Positions 52,815 to 64,000 of a stretch of 64,000 nucleotides of DNA are shown here, piece after piece (the stretch's first letter is position 1; each line of letters starts with the position of its first letter). The position numbers and the translations under genes are program-made. This stretch comes from Rhodobacteraceae bacterium HLUCCO18. GTDB lineage: Bacteria; Pseudomonadota; Alphaproteobacteria; Rhodobacterales; Rhodobacteraceae. The notes under the pieces were generated by a model, which did not search any database, was not told the origin of the DNA, and saw only the letters and a list, made by a program, of their open reading frames with translations. The DNA lies in assembly GCA_001314805.1 (NCBI GenBank), contig LJSY01000010.1, positions 20,936 to 84,935 on the forward strand, given 5' to 3'.

Positions 52815-54760
52815 GCCGCGTCCTCCTCCGGCTCGAGCAGGATCAGGGGCGCGCCCGCCTCCACCTGCGCGCCCTTCTCTGTCAGCACCTCCGCCACGAC
52901 ACCGTCGCGGCCCGCCGTCAGGACATGTTCCATTTTCATCGCCTCCAGCACCGCAAGGCGCGCGCCCTTCTCGACACGGTCGCCGGCGGCGACGAAGACC
53001 GCCTTGACCAGCCCCGGCATGGGCGCCTCGATCCGGTGGCCGCCCGCGCCCGCCTCCGCCGCGATGGCAAGCGGGTCAGGCGCGTCGAAGACATGCGCGT
53101 CGCCGTCATAGACCACGACGCGGCCGGGCGCACCGACGGCGCGGAGGATCTGCCCGCCGCCCTCGGGACGCCAACCCGCCGCCTCGCGGGTCAGTACGAC
53201 GCGCTCCTCGCCGAAGCTGCAACGCGCGCGACCGGCGCCGTCCAATACCACGCGCACATCGAGCGCCACCTCGCCCCGTGCAAGGCGGACATCCTGGCCA
53301 AGCGGCGCCCAGAGGCTGAAGCCGGCAAGTGGCGCAGGATCGCCGTCGAGCCCCATCGCAGCCAGCGCGGCACGGGCGACCACGGCGGGCGGCGTTTCGG
53401 GCGGCGCGATCAGCGCGTCGAGATCGGCCTCGATCAGGCCGGTATCCACGTCGCCCGACGCGAAACGCGGATGGTTCACCAGCCGCCGCAGGAAGGCGAG
53501 GTTCGTGGTGGCGCCCGCCACCTCGGTGGTCGCGAGCGCGCGGTCCATCCGCCGCAGCGCGACCGCCCGCGTGGGCCCCTGCACGATCAGCTTGGCGATC
53601 ATCGGGTCATACCAGGGCGAGATCTCGTCGCCGGGCCCCACGCCGGTATCGGCCCGCGCGCCCTCGCCGAAATGCAGATGCTCAAGACGGCCGGTGGCGG
53701 GCAGGAACCCGGCCGCGGCATCCTCGGCGTAAAGACGCGCCTCGATGGCATGGCCGGTGATGGACAGGTCCGACTGCGCGGCAGGCAGAGGTTCGCCCGA
53801 GGCCACGCGCAGCTGCCATTCGACCAGATCGACGCCGGTGATCGCCTCGGTCACTGGATGCTCGACCTGAAGTCGCGTGTTCATCTCCATGAAATAGAAC
53901 CTGTCGGGGCGAAGCCCGTCGCTGGCATCGACGATGAACTCGACGGTTCCTGCGCCGGAATAGCCGATGGCCTCCGCCGCGCGCACCGCTGCCGCCCCCA
54001 TCTCGGTCCGCATCTCGGGCGTCATGCCGGGGGCCGGGGCCTCCTCGATCACCTTCTGATGCCGCCGCTGGAGCGAGCAGTCCCGTTCGAAGAGATGCAC
54101 CGCCCGCGTGCCGTCACCGAACACCTGCACCTCGATATGGCGCGGTTTTTCCACGAATTTCTCGATGAGCACGGCGTCATTGCCGAAGGCGGTCGCCGCC
54201 TCCCCCATCGCGCTGGCCAGCGCGTCCATGAACTCGGCGGGCCGCGCGACCTTGCGCATCCCCTTGCCTCCGCCGCCCGCAACGGCCTTGATCAGCACCG
54301 GGTAGCCGATGGCATCCGCCGCGCCCGACAGATGCTCGGGATCCTGGTTGTCGCCGTGGTAGCCAGGCACGACCGGCACGCCCGCCTCGTGCATCAGCGC
54401 CTTGGCCGCATCCTTGAGGCCCATGGCGCGAATGGCCGGGGCCGAGGGTCCGATGAAGGTCAGGCCCGCGGCCTCCACGGCTTCCACGAAATCCGGGTTC
54501 TCGCTGAGGAAACCGTAGCCCGGGTGGATCGCCTGCGCGCCCGTGGCCCGCGCCGCCGCGATGATGACGTCTCCGCGCAGGTAGCTGTCGGCCGGTTTCG
54601 CGCCCCCGATATGGACCGCCTCGTCGGCCATGGCCACGTGCCGCGCGCTGCGGTCCGCGTCGGAATAGACGGCGACGGTCGCCACGCCCATGCGCCGGCA
54701 GGTGTCGATGACGCGGCAGGCGATCTCGCCCCGGTTCGCGATCAGGATCTTGTCGAACAT
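52811..54760 (-). CDS. Methylcrotonoyl-CoA carboxylase biotin-containing alpha subunit
   Basis: Biotin carboxylase ILIANRGEIACRVI, GGGGKGMRKV; C-terminal biotinyl motif VLEAMKMEHVL; pathway context. Confidence 0.92.
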   Translation of the reverse strand: MFDKILIANRGEIACRVIDTCRRMGVATVAVYSDADRSARHVAMADEAVHIGGAKPADSYLRGDVIIAAARATGAQAIHPGYGFLSENPDFVEAVEAAGLTFIGPSAPAIRAMGLKDAAKALMHEAGVPVVPGYHGDNQDPEHLSGAADAIGYPVLIKAVAGGGGKGMRKVARPAEFMDALASAMGEAATAFGNDAVLIEKFVEKPRHIEVQVFGDGTRAVHLFERDCSLQRRHQKVIEEAPAPGMTPEMRTEMGAAAVRAAEAIGYSGAGTVEFIVDASDGLRPDRFYFMEMNTRLQVEHPVTEAITGVDLVEWQLRVASGEPLPAAQSDLSITGHAIEARLYAEDAAAGFLPATGRLEHLHFGEGARADTGVGPGDEISPWYDPMIAKLIVQGPTRAVALRRMDRALATTEVAGATTNLAFLRRLVNHPRFASGDVDTGLIEADLDALIAPPETPPAVVARAALAAMGLDGDPAPLAGFSLWAPLGQDVRLARGEVALDVRVVLDGAGRARCSFGEERVVLTREAAGWRPEGGGQILRAVGAPGRVVVYDGDAHVFDAPDPLAIAAEAGAGGHRIEAPMPGLVKAVFVAAGDRVEKGARLAVLEAMKMEHVLTAGRDGVVAEVLTEKGAQVEAGAPLILLEPEEDAA

Positions 54761-55272
54761 CAGGTCCCTTCCCTTATGGCGGTCTCGAGCGTCTGGCGCG
54801 CCGCCTCTCCGAATGCCACCAGTAGGACGCGCGTCACGGGCGGCGCAGCCTCCGCCCGGATCGTGCCCACAGCGATGCGCGCGGCGCGGTCGGCGGGAAA
54901 GCCGTAGACGCCCGTGGAGATCGCGGGGAACGCCACGCTTTCCGCGCCGATCTCACGGGCCCGCGCCAGGCTGTCGCGGTAGCAGGAGGCCAGCGCCTCG
55001 TCCTCCCCCGCATCGCCGCCCGTCCAGACCGGCCCGACGGTGTGGATCACATGCGCCGCGGGCAACCGGTAGCCCTTCGTCACCTTGGCCTGCCCCGTCT
55101 CGCAGCCGCGCAAGCCCTTGCACTCGGTCAGCAGCTCCGGCCCCGCCGCGCGGTGGATCGCGCCATCGACGCCGCCACCGCCCAGAAGCGTCGCGTTGGC
55201 CGCGTTCACGATGGCGTCGACCTTGAGCGTCGTGATGTCGCCCTCGACCACCTCGATTGCCACAGCGCTCAT
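54760..55272 (-). CDS. Macro-domain protein (O-acetyl-ADP-ribose deacetylase-like)
   Basis: [50 protein letters not shown]. Confidence 0.93.
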   Translation of the reverse strand: MSAVAIEVVEGDITTLKVDAIVNAANATLLGGGGVDGAIHRAAGPELLTECKGLRGCETGQAKVTKGYRLPAAHVIHTVGPVWTGGDAGEDEALASCYRDSLARAREIGAESVAFPAISTGVYGFPADRAARIAVGTIRAEAAPPVTRVLLVAFGEAARQTLETAIREGT

Positions 55273-55333
55273 CGCCACGATCCGTTCCCGTCGTCCCACG
55301 GGCGCGCGCACGCATGGTCACGGTGCGACCCCA

Positions 55334-55756
55334 TCATGCGCCGTCCTCCATGAGGTCCTCGACCACATCAAAGCGTTCCCAGATGAGTTCCATCTCCGGA
55401 TCGAAAATCCCGAGTCTGCGGTAGTAGCGTTCGTGGTTTTCACGCCAGCCGACCAGCGCCTCGTCCTCGCCCTCCATCAGCGCCAGATCTTCAGGTATAT
55501 CGCAAAACCGAAATATTCGCAGCTCCATCGTCCTGTTTACCAGTTGGGGAACATCGGAAAAGTCCAACACGATATCGCAGCGCCCGATCTGGGGCAGTGC
55601 CTCGGACACCCCGATCTCGGCCATCGCCGTGCAGGTCGCACGCTTGCGGCCGGTCCGCACCAGCGCAAGCAGGCTGTCCGACAGCGCGGGGCTGTCGCCG
55701 AAGCGGTAGGTCTCGGCCCCAGGGTAGCGCAGCTTGAGCTTCTCCAGCGACGTCAT
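55334..55756 (-). CDS. ASCH-domain protein
   Basis: RFGDSPALSDSLLALVRTGRKRATCTAM...EVGVSEALPQIG-like ASCH pattern ending in EGEDEALVGWRENHERYY. Confidence 0.8.
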   Translation of the reverse strand: MTSLEKLKLRYPGAETYRFGDSPALSDSLLALVRTGRKRATCTAMAEIGVSEALPQIGRCDIVLDFSDVPQLVNRTMELRIFRFCDIPEDLALMEGEDEALVGWRENHERYYRRLGIFDPEMELIWERFDVVEDLMEDGA

Positions 55757-55884
55757 GTGCGCCACCACTGCTCCATGCAGCCCGGATGGACGCGCGCCGG
55801 CCCCGTGATTGTCATCCGTGCGATCCGGGGCCGCGGATGCCTGCGGCCGGAGGGTTTGGCTTTGTCGTGGCGGGCCATGACGCA

Positions 55885-57494
<1,610 letters not shown>

Positions 57495-57498
<4 letters not shown>

Positions 57499-58214
57499 TG
57501 TCGCGGCTCCGGGTTCTCGAAGCCGAACCGCGCGCCCGCCTCCCAGGCGTTGCGGTCGTTGCCCTCGTTCGGCAGCCCGCCCGCGCGCTTCAGCATCGCC
57601 GCGAGGTGCATCAGGTTCCATGTCATGATCGTGGTATTCCGCTGGGTGAATTCGTTGTCGAAGCCCACGCGCCCGCCCGCGCCGTCCTCGTCGCCATAGG
57701 AGGGGCCCGGTCCCGCCTCTCCGATCCAGCCGCAATCGGCCTGCGGCGGGATCGTGAAGCCGAGGTGATTGAGCGCGTAGCCGACCGTCATGGCGGCATG
57801 CTTGATGCCGTCCTCGTTGCCGGTCACCACCGTGCCGCCCACCTTGCCGTAGAAGACCGACTGCCCCTTGTCGTTCAGCATCCCCGACATCGCATAGAGC
57901 CGCTCGATCAGAACCCGGGCCACGGAGCTTTCCTCGCCCAGCCAGAGCGGCGTGCCGACCACGAGGATGTCGGCGGCGAGGATATGCTCCCAGAGCCGGG
58001 GCCAGTCGTCGCGGTCCCAGCCATGCTCGGTCATGTCCGGGTAGACGCCCGGCGGCACCTGATGGTCGAGCATGTGGAGATGACGCACCGAAACGCCCTG
58101 CTTTTCCATGATCGCCGCCGATGCGTTCATCAGAAGCCGCGTGTGGCTTTGCCCCGCGGTCTTCTTCAGGGACGTGTTGACGTAGACGGCACTCAGATCG
58201 GCAAACGCGCTCAT
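57495..58214 (-). CDS. Flavodoxin/NADPH-dependent FMN reductase-like protein
   Basis: VNTSLKK...[43 protein letters not shown]. Confidence 0.8.
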
Positions 58215-58510
58215 GTCAGGGGTTCCTCCTCCAGCTTGTCGCGGTCGACCGCGACCGGCCGGCCGTAATCGTCGAAGGCGGCGACCCAGGCGCCCTCCGC
58301 GCAGATCACCACCAGCCGCACCTCGGGAAGCGCCGAGGGTCGCGCCGCGCAATCTGTGGGCGCCCCGCCGGTCCGGGCGACATAGTCGGCCGCCGCGGCG
58401 TCTATGATCGCCGTCTCGGAGGGCGGCACGCTGCGCACCCACCACAGAAGCCCGGCGCAAAACGCCAACGCCACGAGGGCCACAAGGCTGATCCGCTGCG
58501 GCCCGGTCAT
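58211..58510 (-). CDS. Hypothetical single-TM protein
   Basis: N-terminal [18 protein letters not shown]; stop overlaps flavodoxin-like start. Confidence 0.55.
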   Translation of the reverse strand: MTGPQRISLVALVALAFCAGLLWWVRSVPPSETAIIDAAAADYVARTGGAPTDCAARPSALPEVRLVVICAEGAWVAAFDDYGRPVAVDRDKLEEEPLT

Positions 58511-58905
58511 CGTTCGGGGTCCTCCTTGATCTCGCTGATTTCCATGTCGAGAAAGTAGCTGATCGCCGAGCGGATCGCGACGAGCAACCCGAGAAACAGC
58601 AGGTCACCCAGCGCGAGGCTGAGCGCGGTGTGAATGATGTCGGAGACGATGAACAGTTCCAGTCCCGACAGGATGTACCGGCCCAGCTCCACCCGCTCGC
58701 GGTTGATGATGCGCGCCCGGTTGGCCTCGGTCTTCAGGGTTTCGGCACGGATGAAGCCCACGAGAAAGCGCACCGTTCCGATCAGCATCACGGCAATGGC
58801 CAGAAGCGCGATGAGCGCCGCAAGCCATTCCAGAACCAGCACGAGACCCTGCAGTTCGGTATGCAGGATGCCTTCCGTGGCGGCGATATCCGGCAGCGAT
58901 TCCAT
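58507..58905 (-). CDS. DUF1622-like membrane protein
   Basis: RERVELGRYILSGLELFIVSDIIHTAL...VAIRSAISYFLDMEI. Confidence 0.78.
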   Translation of the reverse strand: MESLPDIAATEGILHTELQGLVLVLEWLAALIALLAIAVMLIGTVRFLVGFIRAETLKTEANRARIINRERVELGRYILSGLELFIVSDIIHTALSLALGDLLFLGLLVAIRSAISYFLDMEISEIKEDPER

Positions 58906-58923
58906 GGCCCCTCAAGCCCTCCG

Positions 58924-60087
58924 TCAGCCCATGGCGCCCATGAGTTCCCGTCCCACCAGCATCCGCCGGATCTCCGACGTGCCCGCGCCGATTTCCATCA
59001 GCTTGGCGTCGCGGAACATGCGGCTCACGGGGCTGTCGTTCAGGAAGCCCGCGCCGCCCATCGCCTGCACCGCCTGGTGGGCGACCTTCATCCCCTCCTC
59101 GCTCGCGTAGAGCACGCAGGCGGCGGCGTCCTGGCGCGTGACTGCGCCCCGGTCGCAGGCCTTGGCGACCTCGTAGGCATAGGCGCGGGCCGAGTTCATG
59201 GCGGTATACATGTCCGCGATCTTGCCCTGCATCAGCTGGAAACTGCCCACGGGCTGGCCGAATTGCTTGCGCTCGACCATGTAGGGCATGACCTCGTCGA
59301 GACAGCCGGCCATGATGCCGATGTTGACGCCCGACAGGACGACGCGCTCGTAGTCGAGCCCCGACATCAGCACGGCCACCCCGCGACCCTCCTCGCCCAG
59401 CACATTCTCGAAGGGCACTTCCACATCCTCGAAGATCAGCTCGGCAGTGTTCGACCCGCGCATGCCGAGCTTGTCGAAATGCGGCGAGGTGGAGAAGCCT
59501 TTCATCGACTTCTCGACGATGAAGGCCGTGATGCCCTTGGAGCCCGCCTCGGGGTCGGTCTTGGCATAGACCACGAGCGTGTCGGCATCGGGCCCGTTCG
59601 TGATCCAGTATTTCGTCCCGTTCAGAACGTAGCGGTCGTTGCGCTTTTCGGCGCGGAGCTTCATGCCCACCACGTCCGAGCCCGCCCCCGCCTCGGACAT
59701 GGCCAGCGCGCCCACGTGCTGCCCCGAGATCAGGCCGGGCAGGTATTTCGCCTTCTGCTCTTCCGTGCCGTTCAGCTTGATCTGGTTCACGCAGAGGTTG
59801 GAATGGGCGCCGTAGCTCAGGCCGATGGAGGCCGAGACGCGGCTGATTTCCTCGACCGCGACGGTATGCGCGAGATAGCCCATGCCCGCGCCGCCGTATT
59901 CCTCGTCAACGGTAATGCCCAGCAGCCCAAGCTCCCCCATCTCGGGCCAGAGCTCGTTCGGGAACGCGTTGGTCCTGTCGACCTCGGCGGCCATCGGTTT
60001 CACGCGCTCCTGCGCCCAGCGGTGCACCATCTCGCGCAGGCTGTTCACGTCGTCGCCGAGATCGAACGTCATCGAGGCCATGAACAT
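58924..60087 (-). CDS. ivd: Isovaleryl-CoA dehydrogenase
   Basis: Acyl-CoA dehydrogenase motifs [46 protein letters not shown]; next to mcc genes. Confidence 0.92.
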   Translation of the reverse strand: MFMASMTFDLGDDVNSLREMVHRWAQERVKPMAAEVDRTNAFPNELWPEMGELGLLGITVDEEYGGAGMGYLAHTVAVEEISRVSASIGLSYGAHSNLCVNQIKLNGTEEQKAKYLPGLISGQHVGALAMSEAGAGSDVVGMKLRAEKRNDRYVLNGTKYWITNGPDADTLVVYAKTDPEAGSKGITAFIVEKSMKGFSTSPHFDKLGMRGSNTAELIFEDVEVPFENVLGEEGRGVAVLMSGLDYERVVLSGVNIGIMAGCLDEVMPYMVERKQFGQPVGSFQLMQGKIADMYTAMNSARAYAYEVAKACDRGAVTRQDAAACVLYASEEGMKVAHQAVQAMGGAGFLNDSPVSRMFRDAKLMEIGAGTSEIRRMLVGRELMGAMG

Positions 60088-60109
60088 GGGTCCCCGCCCC
60101 CCTCTTAAT

Positions 60110-60123
60110 TGAACGCTTGTTCA
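60110..60123. promoter_or_regulatory. Candidate regulator operator upstream of ivd
   Basis: TGAAC-GCTT-GTTCA inverted repeat 22 nt upstream of the ivd start. Confidence 0.4.
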
Positions 60124-60238
60124 GTTATTAGAACCCGTCATCGCCCCTGTCAAAGATTCTCATCGCCCGGGCCCTTGCCATCCGCGATCCCCGGTGCTTG
60201 CGTCACCGCGACCCCAGCCGCCCGGAGCCTGCGACGCC

Positions 60239-61117
60239 ATGCTGCCATTTCACGTCTACGATGTCTTCACCTCGCAGCCTTTCACCGGAAATCCGCTGGC
60301 CATCGTGGAAGAGGCCGACGGTCTGAGCGCGGCGCAGATGCAGACCATCGCCCGGCAGTTCAACCTCAGCGAGACGATCTTCGTCCAGGCGCCCGGGGAC
60401 CCGGCCCACACCGCGAAGGTGCGCATCTTCTTTCCCACCGCCGAGATCCCCTTCGCGGGCCATCCGACCATCGGCTGCGCGATCCATCTGGCGGGCGATG
60501 ACGCCGCGCTCGTCACGCTGGAAGAGGTCGCGGGCCTCGTGCCCGTGACGCTGACCCGCGACGGGCCGACGGTGCAGGCGGAGTTCACTGCGCCGAAGCT
60601 GCCGCGCGCCCTGCCCGCGACGCCGAACCGGGTGACGATGGCCGCCGCCCTCGGACTGACGGAACAGGACCTCGCCCCGACGCCGCTGGGCAATTTCGAG
60701 GGTGGTCCGCATTTTCTGTATGTCGAACTCACCGATCTCGACGCCCTTGCGCGCGCCCAAATCCGCGAGCCGGCCTTCACGAGAACGCGCGAGACCGCCG
60801 GCGACACCGGCGCGATCTACGCCTATGTCCGAACCGGCCCGGTCTCCATACAGGCGCGCATGTTCGACCCGCCCGCCGGCATCCCGGAGGATCCCGCCAC
60901 CGGCTCGGCCACGGCGATCCTTTCGGGCCAGCTTCTCGCGACGGGCGCGCTGGCGGACGGAACCTCGGTCTGGACCGTGCGGCAGGGCGTGGAGATGGGC
61001 CGCCCCTCCGACCTGCGCCTGTCCGTCGACGTTTCGGCTGGCGCCGTCACGGCGATCCGCGTGGCCGGCAGCGCGGTCAAGATCGCCGAGGGCAGGATCC
61101 GCATCCCCAACGCATGA
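60239..61117 (+). CDS. PhzF-family isomerase
   Basis: MLPFHVYDVFTSQPFTGNPLA, FFPTAEIPFAGHPTIGCA, DPATGSAT. Confidence 0.93.
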   Translation: MLPFHVYDVFTSQPFTGNPLAIVEEADGLSAAQMQTIARQFNLSETIFVQAPGDPAHTAKVRIFFPTAEIPFAGHPTIGCAIHLAGDDAALVTLEEVAGLVPVTLTRDGPTVQAEFTAPKLPRALPATPNRVTMAAALGLTEQDLAPTPLGNFEGGPHFLYVELTDLDALARAQIREPAFTRTRETAGDTGAIYAYVRTGPVSIQARMFDPPAGIPEDPATGSATAILSGQLLATGALADGTSVWTVRQGVEMGRPSDLRLSVDVSAGAVTAIRVAGSAVKIAEGRIRIPNA

Positions 61118-61165
61118 TCGCCACCCGTCTTTCCCATTTCGGCGGCTGACCCTATATGGCTTGCC

Positions 61166-61609
61166 ATGATTGGTGATCTCCTGCGCCGGCTGACGGCCCC
61201 CGAACCCGAACCGCTTCCCTTCGACGACGCCCGCCTCGCGCTGGCGGCCCTCCTGGTGCGCATCGCGCGCTCGGACGGCGCGTACGAGGGCGTCGAGATC
61301 GACCGGATCGACGCGGTGCTGGCCAGGCGCTACGCGCTTTCGCCCTTCGAGGTGGCGAAGCTGCGAGGCGAGGCCGAGCGGCTGGAGGCGGAAGCCCCCG
61401 ACACCGTGCGCTTCACCCGCGCCATCAAGGAGGCCGTGCCCTATGACGACCGCCTCAAGGTCGTCGAATCCCTCTGGCAGATCGTGCTGGCCGATGGCGA
61501 ACGCGACCATGAGGAGGACGCGATCCTGCGCCTCGTGGCGCCGATGCTGGGCGTGAACGATCGCGATTCGAACCTCGCGCGCAAACGGGTCGAAGCCGCA
61601 GGCGGATGA
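61166..61609 (+). CDS. TerB-like protein
   Basis: LAALLVRIARSDGAYEGVEIDRIDAVL...LWQIVLADGERDHEEDAILRLV. Confidence 0.85.
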   Translation: MIGDLLRRLTAPEPEPLPFDDARLALAALLVRIARSDGAYEGVEIDRIDAVLARRYALSPFEVAKLRGEAERLEAEAPDTVRFTRAIKEAVPYDDRLKVVESLWQIVLADGERDHEEDAILRLVAPMLGVNDRDSNLARKRVEAAGG

Positions 61610-62337
61610 TCGCGTCCCTGCCGATGTACGCCTTTCCGGCCACGCAGGCGGCCGAGGCGCGGCTCTGGGCCGGGATCAGGGACAGGCTGCGGCAGACCGG
61701 CTTGGACGCGCCGGAGCATCTGACCCACGCGCCGGGCGACCTCATGGCCCATTGGAGCGACCCCGGCCTGCTGCTGTCGCAGACCTGCGGGCGTCCCTAC
61801 AAGACATATCTGCACGGCAAGGTCCAGCTGGTCGGCACGCCCGATTACGGGGTGGAGGGTTGTCCTCCGGCCCATTACCGGAGCCTCGTCGTGGCGCGCG
61901 CCGATGACCCCCGCACGGAGCTCGCGGCCCTTCGCGGCGCACGCTTCGCCTTCAATGATCCCGGATCGCAATCGGGCTGGGCCGCGCTCGCGGCGGAGGC
62001 ACCGGAGGTGCTGGACGGCCCGCGGCTCGAGACCGGCAGCCACCGCGCCTCGGTCCGCGCGGTGCGCGAGGGGCGGGCGGATTTCGCCGCCATCGACGCT
62101 GTGACCTACCGGCACCTGGCAGCCGCGGGCGAGTCCACGGGCCTCAGGATCGTCCATGCCACCGCGCCGCGCCCCGGCCTGCCGCTGATCACCGGCGCCG
62201 CCCATGATCCCGCGCCGATCTTCGACGCGGCCCGCGCCGCCATCGCCGCGCTGTCACCTTCGGACCGCCTGCGGCTCGGCCTTGTCGGCCTCGCCCGGAT
62301 TCCGGCGGAGGACTATCTCGCACTGCCCGATCCTTAG
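61606..62337 (+). CDS. PhnD-like phosphate/phosphonate-binding-fold protein
   Basis: SLPMYAFPATQAAEARLWAGI, FNDPGSQSGWAAL, GSHRASVRAVREGRADFAAIDAVTY; no signal peptide apparent. Confidence 0.8.
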   Translation: MIASLPMYAFPATQAAEARLWAGIRDRLRQTGLDAPEHLTHAPGDLMAHWSDPGLLLSQTCGRPYKTYLHGKVQLVGTPDYGVEGCPPAHYRSLVVARADDPRTELAALRGARFAFNDPGSQSGWAALAAEAPEVLDGPRLETGSHRASVRAVREGRADFAAIDAVTYRHLAAAGESTGLRIVHATAPRPGLPLITGAAHDPAPIFDAARAAIAALSPSDRLRLGLVGLARIPAEDYLALPDP

Positions 62338-62445
62338 GCGATTGACGATTTCCACGGCACTTTCCGGGACGTTTCATGGCCGTGCCCCGTTGCAATCCAT
62401 GCCGATTTGGTCACAAATCCCTTGGTCTCAGGGGGCCTGCCAAAC

Positions 62446-63225
62446 GTGACCGACCAAACGACGCCGGTGATCGACATAACCGGGCTACACAAGAGCTTCG
62501 GCGCGTTGCACGTCCTGCGCGGCGTGGACATGACCGCGCGGGCCGGTGACGTGGTGTCCCTGATCGGATCCTCTGGATCCGGCAAGTCGACTCTTCTGCG
62601 CTGCGCCAACCTGCTGGAGGACAGCCAGCAGGGCGAGATCCTCTTCGAGGGCGAGCCGGTTAAATGGCGCGGGACCGGGCCGTCGCGACGGCCAGCCGAT
62701 GCCCTGCAGGTCCAGCGCATCCGAACGAACCTGTCGATGGTGTTCCAGCAGTTCAACCTGTGGGCGCATCTGACGATCCTGCAGAACGTGATGGAGGCGC
62801 CCGTCACCGTCCTCGGCCAGGACAAGGCCGAGGTGGAGGATCGCGCCCGTCGCATCCTCGACAAGGTCGGCATCCACGAGAAATGCGACGCCTACCCCGC
62901 GCAACTCTCCGGCGGACAGCAGCAGCGCGCGGCGATCGCCCGCGCGCTCTGCATGGAGCCGCGCGCGCTGCTGTTCGACGAACCGACCTCGGCCCTCGAC
63001 CCCGAGCTCGAACAGGAGGTCGTGCGCGTCATCCGCGGGCTGGCGGAAGAAGGGCGCACCATGCTGCTCGTGACCCATGACATGCGCATGGCGCGCGACC
63101 TGTCGGACCGCGTCGTGTTCCTGCACCAGGGCCTGGTCGAGGAAGAAGGCCCGCCCGACGAACTGTTCAACAACCCCAGATCAGACCGCCTGCGGCAGTT
63201 CCTCAGCCACAGCCAGGCGGCCTGA
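62446..63225 (+). CDS. Polar amino-acid ABC transporter ATP-binding protein
   Basis: IGSSGSGKSTLLRCANLLE, LSGGQQQRAAIARAL, LLFDEPTSALDPEL; GTG start. Confidence 0.92.
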   Translation: MTDQTTPVIDITGLHKSFGALHVLRGVDMTARAGDVVSLIGSSGSGKSTLLRCANLLEDSQQGEILFEGEPVKWRGTGPSRRPADALQVQRIRTNLSMVFQQFNLWAHLTILQNVMEAPVTVLGQDKAEVEDRARRILDKVGIHEKCDAYPAQLSGGQQQRAAIARALCMEPRALLFDEPTSALDPELEQEVVRVIRGLAEEGRTMLLVTHDMRMARDLSDRVVFLHQGLVEEEGPPDELFNNPRSDRLRQFLSHSQAA

Positions 63226-63259
63226 AACCAACCTCCAACGGAAAACAGGGAGCAATTCC

Positions 63260-63982
63260 ATGAAACATCTGATCCTTTCGGCCAGCATCCTGGCCCTCGG
63301 CGCCGGGATCGCGTCCGCTCAGGACGTGGTGCGGATGGGCACCGAAGGCGCCTACCCTCCGTACAACTTCATCAACGACAACGGCGAGGTTGACGGGTTC
63401 GAACGTGACCTGGGCGACGAGATCTGCGCGCGGGCCGAGCTGACCTGCGAATGGGTGACGAACGACTGGGACTCGATCATCCCCAACCTCACCTCGGGCA
63501 ATTACGACACGATCATCGCGGGCATGTCGATCACCCCCGAGCGGGACGAGGTGATCGACTTCACCCAGCCCTATATCCCGCCGGCATCCTCGCTCTTCCT
63601 CGGGATGTCCGAGGATATCGACCTCGACGGCGCCGTGATCGCGGCCCAGACCAACACGATCCAGGCGGGCTACATCGCCGCCGAGACGGGCGCGACGCTC
63701 ATCGAGTTCGCCACCCCCGATGAAACCGTCGCCGCCGTGCGCAACGGCGAGGCGGACGCGGTCTTCGCCGATGGCGACTACCTGCTGCCGATCGCCGAGG
63801 AGGATCCCGACCTGATGATCGTCCTCGATCCCGTCCAGCTGGGCGGCGGTGTCGGCATGGGGATGCGCGAGGGCGACGAGCGGCTGGCGGCCTTCGACGC
63901 GGCCATCGCGTCGATGAAGGAAGACGGCACGCTCAACGCGCTGATCCTCGAATGGTTCGGCGAAGACGCCGCGACCTGGTAA
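63260..63982 (+). CDS. Amino-acid ABC transporter substrate-binding protein
   Basis: Signal peptide MKHLILSASILALGAGIASA; MGTEGAYPPYNFINDNGEVDGFERDLGDEICARA. Confidence 0.93.
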   Translation: MKHLILSASILALGAGIASAQDVVRMGTEGAYPPYNFINDNGEVDGFERDLGDEICARAELTCEWVTNDWDSIIPNLTSGNYDTIIAGMSITPERDEVIDFTQPYIPPASSLFLGMSEDIDLDGAVIAAQTNTIQAGYIAAETGATLIEFATPDETVAAVRNGEADAVFADGDYLLPIAEEDPDLMIVLDPVQLGGGVGMGMREGDERLAAFDAAIASMKEDGTLNALILEWFGEDAATW

Positions 63983-64000
63983 GGCTACAGGGCGGGGGCA

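Noticed and set aside
52697-54907. 736-aa plus-strand ORF
   Set aside because: Antisense to the mccA carboxylase alpha gene, which has strong biotin carboxylase motifs.

Overview
This 64-kb, high-GC window is a chromosomal segment of an alphaproteobacterium, most likely Rhodobacteraceae (roseobacter-type gene content and order; inference from protein sequence only). No phage, transposase, CRISPR array, rRNA or confident tRNA was seen. Main blocks: (1) gatC-gatA, an Excalibur-like lipoprotein, an AmpD-like amidase and a clear RNase P RNA (rnpB); (2) tadA, rluB-like, ispZ/yciB-like, ftsY, an AlkB-like hydroxylase, a DUF815-type ATPase and tatCBA; (3) prfC, a DEAD-box helicase, RNase J, coaX and birA; (4) a complete 14-gene complex I operon (nuoA-N, minus strand, about 24.75-45.71 kb) interrupted by about a dozen accessory ORFs; (5) a leucine/isovalerate degradation block (ivd, mccB, mccA, HMG-CoA lyase, enoyl-CoA hydratase, acyl-CoA ligase) with macro-domain and ASCH-domain genes inserted; (6) PhzF, TerB, a PhnD-like protein and a polar amino-acid ABC transporter. 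The most interesting unexplained items are: three copies of one helix-hairpin-helix-like module in neighbouring nuo-cluster proteins, one fused to NuoE; a tandem DUF3291 pair and other uncharacterised genes inside the nuo operon; a four-copy terminator-like intergenic repeat carrying a conserved GCCAGRATGAAGG tail; and paired perfect AT-rich palindromes in the leucine-degradation block. Domain calls come from motif recognition without database searches.
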